This document shows positions 53,083 through 61,680 of a stretch of 64,000 nucleotides of DNA, piece after piece (within the stretch, counting starts at the first letter, position 1; each line of letters opens with the position of its first letter). The translations under genes and the position numbers were made by a program. The stretch spans positions 124,001-188,000 of the forward strand of contig NZ_JAHDAP010000001.1 in assembly GCF_018499575.1 (NCBI RefSeq). The letters run 5' to 3'. This DNA comes from Streptococcus infantis (GTDB lineage Bacteria; Bacillota; Bacilli; Lactobacillales; Streptococcaceae). Under the pieces are notes generated by a model, which saw nothing but the letters and a program-made list of their open reading frames with translations, did no database searches and was not told the DNA's origin.

Positions 53083-56000
53083 ATGGATAAGAGATTTTTT
53101 GAAAAACGGTGTCATTTTAGTATTCGTAAGTTTGCTATTGGTGCGGCTTCAGTTATGATTGGAGCTAGTATTTTTGGTCTTCAGGTAGCGCAAGCAGCTG
53201 AAGCAGAAACAGCTAGTCCTAGCGAAGAAACAATTCATCAAGTTCAACCTTTAGATAAACTTCCAGATGATCTAGCTGCAGCCATTGCAAAAGCTGAGCA
53301 AAATGGCCCACAAGATAAGGCTACTGAAAAAGAAGAAAATGATGCGGTTGAACCCGCAAAACCAGCAACGGAAGAAAAAGAGCCTGAGGTAACAAGTCCT
53401 AAGGAAGAAAAGAAAGCGGAAGTAGTCAGTCCTAAGGAAGATAAAGCTGAAAAACCAGCAACTGCAGTGGATGAAAAAGCGCCTACAGTTTCAGAAGCTA
53501 GTTCTGAAAAGCCAGCAGTTTTGGAAGAACATGCTACTGAAGCTAATCAGAATAAACCAGTAACTAGTGATAAAGTTAAGGAAGAAAATACTTCTGCAAC
53601 AGCATTACCTCAAGTCACTAAGGAGAAAGAAAAAGAAGACCAACTTTTACAGGAAAGAAAACAAAATTTCAACAAAGACTGGTACTTTAAATTAAATGCT
53701 CAGGGTGATTTTTCTAAGAAAGATGTAGATGTTCATGATTGGTCTAAGTTGAACCTTCCTCATGACTGGAGTATTTATTTTGATTTTGATCATAAGTCTC
53801 CTGCCCGAAATGAAGGTGGCCAATTAAACGGTGGTACTGCTTGGTATCGCAAGACTTTCACTGTAGATGAAGCTGCAAAGGACAAAGATGTTCGTATCAA
53901 TTTTGATGGAGTTTACATGGACTCTAAGGTCTATGTAAATGGTAAATTTGTTGGCCATTATCCTAGTGGTTACAATCATTTTTCATACGATATCACTGAA
54001 TTTTTAACTAAAGATGGCAGTGAAAATACCATTGCTGTCCAAGTTACCAATAAACAGCCAAGTAGTCGTTGGTACTCAGGAAGTGGTATCTATCGTGATG
54101 TGACGCTGAGCTATCGTGACAAGGTACAAGTGGCTGAAAATGGAAATCATATTACAACTCCAAAATTAGCTGAACAAAAAGATGGCAATGTTGAAACACA
54201 AATCCAAAGCAAGATTAAAAACACTGCCAAAACTCTAGCCAAGGTATTTGTAGAGCAACAGATTTTCACCAAGGAAGGTAAGGCTGTTTCAGATTTAGTT
54301 CGTTCTGTAACCAAGAATTTGTCAGGAAATGAGACAGCAGACTTTAAGCAAACGATTTTGGTTAACAAGCCAACCCTCTGGACAACAAAAAGTTACCATC
54401 CTCAGCTCTATGTTCTAAAAACAAAGGTTTACAATGAAGGTCAGCTAGTTGATGTAACAGAAGATACTTTTGGTTATCGTTATTTCAACTGGACAGCCAA
54501 GGATGGCTTCTCTCTTAACGGTGAGAGAATGAAATTCCATGGGGTTAGTATTCACCATGACAATGGAGCCTTGGGAGCAGAAGAAAACTACAAGGCAACC
54601 TATCGTAAATTAAAACTCTTGAAGGATATGGGAGTTAACTCTATCCGTACAACCCACAATCCAGCAAGTCCACAATTGCTCGATGCTGCAGCAAATCTAG
54701 GACTTTTGGTGCAAGAAGAAGCCTTTGATACTTGGTATCGTGGTAAGAAAACGTATGACTATGGACGTTTCTTTGACCAAGACGCAACTCACCCAGAAGC
54801 TAAGAAGGGTGAAAAGTGGTCTGATTTTGACCTCAGAACCATGGTCGAACGAGATAAAAATAATCCATCCATCATCATGTGGTCGCTCGGTAATGAAGTG
54901 GATGAAGCAGATGGTGGAGAACGTTCACTAGAAACAGCCAAGCGCTTGAAAGCTGTCATCAAAGCTATCGATACAGAGCGCTATGTGACCATGGGTGAGA
55001 ACAAATTTAGTAATAGGTCTACAGGAGAGTTCTTGAAATTGGCAGCAATCATGGATGCTGTCGGGATGAACTATGGTGAACGGAACTATGACGCTGTTCG
55101 TAGGGCTCATCCAGATTGGTTAATTTACGGTTCAGAAACTTCTTCAGCAACTCGAACTCGTGATTCCTACTTTGATCCTGCTCATTTACTCAGCCATGAC
55201 AACCGTCGTAATCGTCATTATGAACAATCCGACTACGGAAATGACCGTGTTGGATGGGGGAGAACAGCTACTGAATCTTGGACTTTCGACCGTGATCGTG
55301 CCGGATATGCAGGTCAGTTCATCTGGACTGGTTTTGACTATATCGGTGAACCAACACCTTGGCATAACCAGGACAATACACCAGTGAAAAGCTCATTCTT
55401 CGGTATTATCGATACGGCTGGTTTGCCTAAGAATGATTTCTATCTCTACCGTAGTGAATGGTATAGTGCAAAAGAAAAACCAACAGTTCGTATCATGCCT
55501 CACTGGAATTGGACTGATGAGACACTTAGAGAACGCAATATGCTAGTCAATGGCAAGGTTCCTGTACGGACCTTCTCAAACGCTGCTAGTGTAGAATTAT
55601 TGTTGAACAACAAGACTCTCGGCAAGAAAGAATTCACCAAGAAAACCACTGCGGATGGTCGACCTTATCATGAAGGTGCTAACCCTGGTGAATTGTATCT
55701 TGAGTGGTTGGTGGAATATAAACCAGGCACCTTGACTGCTATTGCTCGTGATGAAAATGGTAAAGAGATTGCGCGTGATAGTGTAACAACAGCAGGAGAA
55801 CCTGCTAGAGTTCGTCTCACTAAGGAAGAACATGTTATCACTGCAGACGGTATAGATTTGTCTTATATCCATTATGAAATCGTTGATGAAGACGGCAATG
55901 TTGTGCCAACTGCAAATAATCTTGTTCATTTCAATCTTCATGGGCAAGGGCAAATCGTTGGTGTGGACAATGGAGAACAAGCTAGCCGTGAACGTTATAA

Positions 56001-59000
56001 AGCTCAGAAAGATGGTACATGGCAAAGAAAAGCCTTCAATGGTAAAGGTGTTGTCATTGTAAAATCTACTGAAAAAGAAGGGAAATTCACTCTTTATGCG
56101 GATTCTGCAGGCTTGGCTTCTGATCAAGCAACAGTCACAACCGTTTCAGGCAAGAAAGAAAATCGCCACTTTGTCGCTTTTGCCCCTGTTAAGGCAACTA
56201 CTGATGTCAGCGAAAATCCTAAATTGCCAGAAACTGTGACAGCTATTTATAGCGATGGTAGTGTCGAAGAAAAAACAGTAACTTGGGATATTCCGGACAA
56301 TCTCCGTGCAAGTGCTGGCGCGAAAAAAGTCCTAGGTAGTGTGGAAGGTATCGAATCCAAGGCTGAGGCCCTTGTCAAGGTCATTGCCCTTGATAAGTGG
56401 TTACCTAAAGTTGCAACTGTTCCTGTTGGTACAAGCGTAGAAGATTTGGATAAGACTGTTACAGCTGTTTTGTCAGATGGGAATTTGGTTGATGCGGATG
56501 TCGTTTCTTGGACCTTGAAAGATCCATCTGCCTTGACCAAAGAAGGTGGACGTACTGAAGCAATTGGTAAATTAGTAGGTAATGACTATGAGGTGAAAGC
56601 GACCTTTATCGCAAGTAATCAGGAAACCGAAAGCACTGTTACAGGTCTCACTGTTGGTGACAAGGCTCTTGCTGACTTTGAATCTGGAAAGACCTATTAC
56701 CGAGTAACCCTTCCTTACAGTGCTGAGATTCCAAGTGTGGGTGCACAAACTACTGGCTACCAAGTAACAGTTCAACAGGCTTCGGCTGCTAATGATTATC
56801 AGGCTTCTGTGTTCTTGAGTAACCAAAAGGGTGATTTGGTTCAAACTTATTTGATTCAATTCGTGAAGGAAGCCCCTGCCTTGACACGCTTGGAAGTAAG
56901 TGTAGAAGGTAAAGAAAATGCAACAGAAGATCAAGTCCTCCCTTATCATGTCATTGGACATTACGAAGATGGTTCGCAGAGTGAATTTTCAGCATCAGAT
57001 ATTCACTTGGATGCTAGCTCTAGTGATGGTGGACATCTTGAAGTAAACGGACAGAACTTGCTACTTTACACTAAAGGAAGTGTAACCCTCACTCCTCGTA
57101 TTGACAATCAATCTGATAAGACTCAATCTGTAGCCACTGTAGTGGCCATCAAAGAAAACAAAGTAGCCAAAAGAATTGTTAAGCTTCATCCTGTTTCAGT
57201 CTCTACAGATATCAATCAGCAACCGAATTTGCCTGATCAAATCGGAGCAGAATTTGACCAAGGTTTGCCTCGTAAGGTAGCTGTAACTTGGGACAAGGTA
57301 GATGCAAAAGAACTCGCTAGCTATCATAGCTTTACCCTTAAAGGTCATGTAGAAGGTACAGACATTGAAGCTGTAGCTAATGTGACTGTTGAAGGATTGC
57401 AGGTCGCAGAAGAAATCAGCCTTACTCTTCCTAAGGGTGAAACTGTTCAATTGCCAGCTAATGTACGCGCCTACCATTCTAATGGAACAACTGTTTATAA
57501 AGATGTCGTTTGGGACAAGGTTCCAGCCAACTTTAGCCAAACTGAAGGAATCTTTGAAATCAAAGGTCAATTGGTTGGAAGTCATTTGACTACCAAGGCT
57601 CATGTGCGTGTTTCCAGTCAGGTTGTTGCAGGAAATAATATCTCTAAACAATGGACTGGTTCACAATTGCCAGCAGCCATCGTATCCAATACTGGTGGGG
57701 ATGATTCGGCAAATACCTTGAACGACTTGACAGTTTCAAGAGCCAATACAGATGTCAAGAATCGATGGACTACATGGCAAACTGGTACAGATAATGATTG
57801 GGCATCTATCTTATTTGGTAATTCAGGAGATTTGACCAAACGCTTTGTTGATAATCTTGCAGTTGATTTCTACACAGATGGTGCAATCGGACTTCCAAAA
57901 GAATATGTCATCGAATACTATGTTGGTCAAGAAATTCCAGATCTGCCAACTGATGTCAATCATGCTCAAGGAGATGCCAAGCATCCATTTAACAATGCCG
58001 CCAACTGGAAAGAAGTTGAACATCTCAAAGCACCAGGACAATTATCCTCAAGCCAAACTAACCACTTTACGTTTGACAAGGTTGAGACCTATGCAGTTCG
58101 TATTCGCATGAAGAAAGCAAATGGAACTGCCGGTGTCGGTTTGACTGAAATTACAATCCTAGGAAATAAGGTTCCAAGTGCTACAAGTTCAGACATTACG
58201 ATCAAAGTAGATGGTCAAAAGCTTGAGCATTTCAATCCGTCTAAGACAGACTACCATATTGCTCAAACTAGTAAAGAAATCACTGCAACAGCTAGCAACA
58301 ATGGTGTAGTAACGATTGTCCCTGCCACAAGTTCAACAGGAGCAACTCGTCTCATTTTGAAGGCAGAAGACGGAACCATCTTGAAAGAATACCGTATCTT
58401 CCGCGATGGTCAAAAAGAATCTACACAACCAGCAGCTGCAGAAAATGGTGCTGTGACATTAAATGTTGGTGATAAGCTTCAACTACCTACAGAAGTGACA
58501 GTCTATTATCCATCACAAACAGATTGGACGACAGATAAACTAGCCGTAGAATGGGATGGAGTCCCTGAACATGCGACAGACCAAGAAGGTACCTTTGAAG
58601 TGCTTGGTCATATCCTAGGAACAGACCTGACAACTAAGATGCAAGTAACCGTTCTTGCCAGAGGAAATCAAGTTATCTCTGAGAATGCAAGCAATAATGC
58701 GACTGATTCTAAAGCTTTTGCGTCTACCACAAACGATACCCAGGCTGCTTCTAATGATAGAATCTTCTATATCAACGATGGTCGATTTAATGAAGATGGA
58801 CGTTGGACCAACTGGTCTCGTACTCCAAAAGACCAAGAGGTATCTGTAGGAGTACTCTTTAAGAAGAATGGTCAGATTACACCTAAATCGGTTGGAAAAG
58901 TAGCCATTCAGTTCTTCAAAGACAGTGGTACAGATGCACCAGCGACAATGGTACTCGAAAGATATGTTGGACCAGCTTATTCTGAACCAAGCACTATTTC

Positions 59001-60372
59001 ACGTTATGAGGAAAATGCGGATCATCCGTTTAACAAGGCAGAGAATTGGCAAGAAATTCCTTATAAGGCATCTAGCGCAATCGAGGCTGGTAAACCAATC
59101 GAATTTACCTTTGATCCAATACAGACAACCGCTATTCGCGCACGTATGACTCGCAAATCAACCACTAATGGCCTCGCAATGGTTGAGTTTAGTGCTTTTT
59201 CTCCAGCTAAAGCAAGTGATTCAGAAACACCTGCAGTTACTATTTCAGTTGCTGGAAAAGCATTGGAAAACTTTGATTCTACTGTTTCAGAATATCGATT
59301 GACTTCAAATGGAGCGAAACCAAAAGTGACTGTCCAAACAAGTGGTCATGCTGTAGCGACTGTCGTTGAGTCAAGCCAAGACAATCTTCCAACACTTGTT
59401 CGACTTCTTGCTAAAGATGGTAGTCTCGTTAAAGAATATCGTCTTCACTTTGAGGCGGGTTCAGAAGCTAGTCATGCAGTGGATGATCAAGCTCTTGTCC
59501 TAGACCGTCCAAGTCTCGAAGTTGAGAAAGCTGTTATTCCATTTAAGGAAATTATTCGTGAGAATAGTGAACTAGCCAAAGATGAACGTCGTATCGTCTC
59601 AGAAGGTAAAAATGGAGAAAAAGTAGACTATGTCGAAATATTAGGAACAAGTCGTAAAATTGTTCACACTGAAACAATAGATGCAAAAGATCAAATTGTT
59701 GAAGTAGGAGTGAAAGCACTTGTTACAAGTAGCAAGGGTGACGAGCCAGCTCCTGTTCTTGAAATTCCAGAATACACAGCCCCTATTGGAACTGTAGGTG
59801 AGGAGCCAGCCCCAGTTGTCGAAGTCCCAGAATATAGCGACTTTATCGGTACTGCAGGTGACCAAGCAGCCCCAATCGTTGAAGTTCCAGAGTTCAAGGG
59901 CGGAGTTAATTGGGTCGAAGCCGCTAAAAATGAAGTTCCAGAGTTCAAGGGCGGAGCTAATTGGGTTGAAGCTGCTAAAAATGAAGTGCCTGAATTCAAG
60001 GGCGGAGTTAATTGGGTTGAAGCTGCTAAAAATGAAGTGCCTGAATTCAAGGGTGGAGTCAATGCTGTGCAAGCAGATAAGAACGAGCTCCCAGAATACA
60101 CAGGTCCTTTAGGTACCTCAGGGAATCAAGCAGCTCCAACAATCGACAAACCTGTTGCCGATATTCGAGGTTTATCTGATAAACCTTCAGAAACTCAGGC
60201 TTCTGCTAAACAGACCCAGGGTTCACAAGTCCTTGAAAATACTTTAGGGAAAGCAGACTCAGCAAGACTTCCAGAAACTGGTGAAAGTCAATCTGATACA
60301 GCAATTTTCCTAGCAGGTCTCAGTCTAGCCTTATCAGCAGCATTCCTAAATGGCAAACGCAAGGAAGAATAA
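53083..60372 (+). CDS. bgaA: LPXTG-anchored GH2 beta-galactosidase, BgaA type
   Basis: A 2429-residue surface exo-beta-galactosidase that trims terminal galactose from host N-glycans and helps adhesion. A YSIRK-like signal (SIRKFAIGAASVMIG) and Glu/Lys/Pro-rich spacer lead to the GH2 sugar-binding, immunoglobulin-like and TIM-barrel domains (~195-780). The acid/base is E605 (SLGNEVDE) and the nucleophile E685 (YGSETSSA). Beta-rich modules follow (~780-1500). Two CBM71-like lectin domains start near 1519 (KQWTGSQLP..NRWTTW) and 1862 (RIFYINDGRFNEDGRWTNW). C-terminal repeats precede LPETG at 2396. It is longer than the ~2230-residue pneumococcal protein, partly from an extended N-terminal spacer and C-terminal repeats. 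Cre-like control is likely. Confidence 0.95.
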   Translation: MDKRFFEKRCHFSIRKFAIGAASVMIGASIFGLQVAQAAEAETASPSEETIHQVQPLDKLPDDLAAAIAKAEQNGPQDKATEKEENDAVEPAKPATEEKEPEVTSPKEEKKAEVVSPKEDKAEKPATAVDEKAPTVSEASSEKPAVLEEHATEANQNKPVTSDKVKEENTSATALPQVTKEKEKEDQLLQERKQNFNKDWYFKLNAQGDFSKKDVDVHDWSKLNLPHDWSIYFDFDHKSPARNEGGQLNGGTAWYRKTFTVDEAAKDKDVRINFDGVYMDSKVYVNGKFVGHYPSGYNHFSYDITEFLTKDGSENTIAVQVTNKQPSSRWYSGSGIYRDVTLSYRDKVQVAENGNHITTPKLAEQKDGNVETQIQSKIKNTAKTLAKVFVEQQIFTKEGKAVSDLVRSVTKNLSGNETADFKQTILVNKPTLWTTKSYHPQLYVLKTKVYNEGQLVDVTEDTFGYRYFNWTAKDGFSLNGERMKFHGVSIHHDNGALGAEENYKATYRKLKLLKDMGVNSIRTTHNPASPQLLDAAANLGLLVQEEAFDTWYRGKKTYDYGRFFDQDATHPEAKKGEKWSDFDLRTMVERDKNNPSIIMWSLGNEVDEADGGERSLETAKRLKAVIKAIDTERYVTMGENKFSNRSTGEFLKLAAIMDAVGMNYGERNYDAVRRAHPDWLIYGSETSSATRTRDSYFDPAHLLSHDNRRNRHYEQSDYGNDRVGWGRTATESWTFDRDRAGYAGQFIWTGFDYIGEPTPWHNQDNTPVKSSFFGIIDTAGLPKNDFYLYRSEWYSAKEKPTVRIMPHWNWTDETLRERNMLVNGKVPVRTFSNAASVELLLNNKTLGKKEFTKKTTADGRPYHEGANPGELYLEWLVEYKPGTLTAIARDENGKEIARDSVTTAGEPARVRLTKEEHVITADGIDLSYIHYEIVDEDGNVVPTANNLVHFNLHGQGQIVGVDNGEQASRERYKAQKDGTWQRKAFNGKGVVIVKSTEKEGKFTLYADSAGLASDQATVTTVSGKKENRHFVAFAPVKATTDVSENPKLPETVTAIYSDGSVEEKTVTWDIPDNLRASAGAKKVLGSVEGIESKAEALVKVIALDKWLPKVATVPVGTSVEDLDKTVTAVLSDGNLVDADVVSWTLKDPSALTKEGGRTEAIGKLVGNDYEVKATFIASNQETESTVTGLTVGDKALADFESGKTYYRVTLPYSAEIPSVGAQTTGYQVTVQQASAANDYQASVFLSNQKGDLVQTYLIQFVKEAPALTRLEVSVEGKENATEDQVLPYHVIGHYEDGSQSEFSASDIHLDASSSDGGHLEVNGQNLLLYTKGSVTLTPRIDNQSDKTQSVATVVAIKENKVAKRIVKLHPVSVSTDINQQPNLPDQIGAEFDQGLPRKVAVTWDKVDAKELASYHSFTLKGHVEGTDIEAVANVTVEGLQVAEEISLTLPKGETVQLPANVRAYHSNGTTVYKDVVWDKVPANFSQTEGIFEIKGQLVGSHLTTKAHVRVSSQVVAGNNISKQWTGSQLPAAIVSNTGGDDSANTLNDLTVSRANTDVKNRWTTWQTGTDNDWASILFGNSGDLTKRFVDNLAVDFYTDGAIGLPKEYVIEYYVGQEIPDLPTDVNHAQGDAKHPFNNAANWKEVEHLKAPGQLSSSQTNHFTFDKVETYAVRIRMKKANGTAGVGLTEITILGNKVPSATSSDITIKVDGQKLEHFNPSKTDYHIAQTSKEITATASNNGVVTIVPATSSTGATRLILKAEDGTILKEYRIFRDGQKESTQPAAAENGAVTLNVGDKLQLPTEVTVYYPSQTDWTTDKLAVEWDGVPEHATDQEGTFEVLGHILGTDLTTKMQVTVLARGNQVISENASNNATDSKAFASTTNDTQAASNDRIFYINDGRFNEDGRWTNWSRTPKDQEVSVGVLFKKNGQITPKSVGKVAIQFFKDSGTDAPATMVLERYVGPAYSEPSTISRYEENADHPFNKAENWQEIPYKASSAIEAGKPIEFTFDPIQTTAIRARMTRKSTTNGLAMVEFSAFSPAKASDSETPAVTISVAGKALENFDSTVSEYRLTSNGAKPKVTVQTSGHAVATVVESSQDNLPTLVRLLAKDGSLVKEYRLHFEAGSEASHAVDDQALVLDRPSLEVEKAVIPFKEIIRENSELAKDERRIVSEGKNGEKVDYVEILGTSRKIVHTETIDAKDQIVEVGVKALVTSSKGDEPAPVLEIPEYTAPIGTVGEEPAPVVEVPEYSDFIGTAGDQAAPIVEVPEFKGGVNWVEAAKNEVPEFKGGANWVEAAKNEVPEFKGGVNWVEAAKNEVPEFKGGVNAVQADKNELPEYTGPLGTSGNQAAPTIDKPVADIRGLSDKPSETQASAKQTQGSQVLENTLGKADSARLPETGESQSDTAIFLAGLSLALSAAFLNGKRKEE
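59881..60084 (+). repeat. Four 51-bp tandem repeats in bgaA (17-residue units)
   Basis: Units at 59881, 59932, 59983 and 60034 encode EVPEFKGGVNWVEAAKN with few changes (A for V in unit 2; the last unit diverges to NAVQADKN). They form part of the wall-spanning stalk before the sortase signal. Related PAPVxExPEY..IGT units precede them. High nucleotide identity makes copy-number change by recombination likely. Confidence 0.92.
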
Positions 60373-60445
60373 TGACTCATAACTCATTATTCTTAAAAGG
60401 CTAATCATTATGAAAAAAGGAGAAGACTATATAGTCTTCTCCTTT
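60368..60445 (+). terminator. Two consecutive hairpins ending bgaA
   Basis: First AATAATGA / TCATTATT (60368-60391), overlapping the stop codon. Then a perfect 30-bp palindrome (60416-60445; 15-nt arms beginning AAAGGAGAAGACTAT) followed by ATTAATT. Confidence 0.8.
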
Positions 60446-60502
60446 ATTAATTGGGTAGTGAGGTGTATAATGAAAGTAGGAACAAGCATGAAGGAGTAGT
60501 GT

Positions 60503-61351
60503 ATGAAAGTCATTGATCAAGCTCTACTGAAAAAAGTTATTATCGAGCGTCCTCGTTCTAGTCATAAGGGAGACTACGGTCGTCTTCTCTTGATTGGAGG
60601 AACGTATCCTTATGGGGGAGCCATTATTATGGCTGCCTTAGGGGCTGTAAAGAGCGGAGCAGGCTTAGTGACAGTAGCAACGGATAAAGAGAATATTCCA
60701 GCGCTACATAGCCATCTGCCTGAGGCTATGGCCTTTGCCCTTGACGATAAGCAATTACTTGAGCAACAGTTACAGAAAGCGAATGTTGTCTTGGTCGGAC
60801 CTGGACTAGTGGATGATGATCGTGGAGAAGAGCTTCTCCAAACAGTCTTTAATCATTCAAATCAAGATCGGACCCTCATACTGGATGGTGGCGCCCTATC
60901 TATTTTAGCGAAGTATGAAATGAAATTTCCTAAAGCTCATCTTGTTTTAACGCCTCACCAAAGGGAATGGCAAGTCTTGTCAGGCTTAGATTTGACTTCC
61001 CAAGGAGCTGAGGAAACAGGAGAGGCTTTGAAGAGTTTTCCTTCAGGAACGATTTTGGTTCAAAAAGGTCCTGCGACTCGAATCTGGCAAGCCGGGCCTG
61101 CAGATTTTTATCAGCTAAGTGTTGGTGGTCCCTATCAGGCGACTGGAGGCATGGGAGATACCCTAGCTGGGATGATTGCTGGTTTCGCAGGTCAATTTCC
61201 TCAAGTTAGCCTCTATGAAAGGGTGACGGTAGCAACATATCTGCACTCAGCAATTGCTCAAGAATTAGCTGAGGACAACTTTGTCGTTCTACCAACCACG
61301 ATTAGTCAACATATTCCTGCATTCATGAAAAAAATACAAAAAGACACCTGA
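60503..61351 (+). CDS. nnrD: ADP-dependent NAD(P)H-hydrate dehydratase
   Basis: A 282-residue ribokinase-fold repair enzyme that converts damaged S-NAD(P)HX back to NAD(P)H. Motifs: HKGDYGRLLLIGG with YGGAIIMAALGAVKSGAGLVTVA (~20-60), a VGPGL nucleotide region, LTPHQREW, and the catalytic GGMGDTLAGMIAG (~214-226). Only the dehydratase domain is present; the epimerase domain is absent, as in other streptococci. It has a ribosome site AAGGAG and is followed directly by a terminator that overlaps its stop codon. Confidence 0.93.
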   Translation: MKVIDQALLKKVIIERPRSSHKGDYGRLLLIGGTYPYGGAIIMAALGAVKSGAGLVTVATDKENIPALHSHLPEAMAFALDDKQLLEQQLQKANVVLVGPGLVDDDRGEELLQTVFNHSNQDRTLILDGGALSILAKYEMKFPKAHLVLTPHQREWQVLSGLDLTSQGAEETGEALKSFPSGTILVQKGPATRIWQAGPADFYQLSVGGPYQATGGMGDTLAGMIAGFAGQFPQVSLYERVTVATYLHSAIAQELAEDNFVVLPTTISQHIPAFMKKIQKDT

Positions 61352-61369
61352 GTTTTTCAGGTGTCTTTT
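61339..61369. terminator. Bidirectional terminator of nnrD and the 61-aa gene
   Basis: Thirteen-bp perfect arms AAAAGACACCTGA (61339-61351) and TCAGGTGTCTTTT (61357-61369) with a 5-nt loop. The 5' arm contains the nnrD stop codon. The convergent gene at 61375 ends just beyond. Confidence 0.9.
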
Positions 61370-61374
61370 GACTA

Positions 61375-61560
61375 TTAGAAGAGGCATTTGACCTTATCTA
61401 CAAGACCGTCAAGTCCTTCTGAACCTGAAACCAAAGCTTGAGCTTGGCTAAGGTAGTCACCGAGTTGGTCCTTGTTTTCTTCGACAAATGTTTTTGCTAC
61501 AGAAAAATCTTTGTTCTCAACGAGTTCCTTTACTTGGTTAAAGAAATCTAATGGGTTCAT
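61375..61560 (-). CDS. 61-residue helical small protein, unknown
   Basis: A small acidic, helix-rich protein beginning MNPLDFFNQVKELVENKDFS and ending LDGLVDKVKCLF. No domain recognised. The perfect ribosome site AAAAGGAGGG before the ATG, and isolation between a terminator and the divergent helicase gene, support a real gene. The C-terminal KCLF places a cysteine third from the end; I attach no meaning to it. Confidence 0.7.
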   Translation of the reverse strand: MNPLDFFNQVKELVENKDFSVAKTFVEENKDQLGDYLSQAQALVSGSEGLDGLVDKVKCLF

Positions 61561-61680
61561 GAGTTCCCTCCTTTTCTAAAATTCTATTCAATTATTTTTT
61601 TCAAATCTTGCAAGAAACTTGACTCTTCAAATAAAGTTCAGGGGTGTCAAATGGTGCAAATTTTGATATAATTTTTAGTG

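Noticed and set aside
59641..60101. Two repetitive 136-143-aa antisense ORFs opposite the end of bgaA
   Set aside because: They mirror the codon-regular 51-bp repeats of bgaA, have no ribosome sites, and no family resemblance; they are shadow frames.
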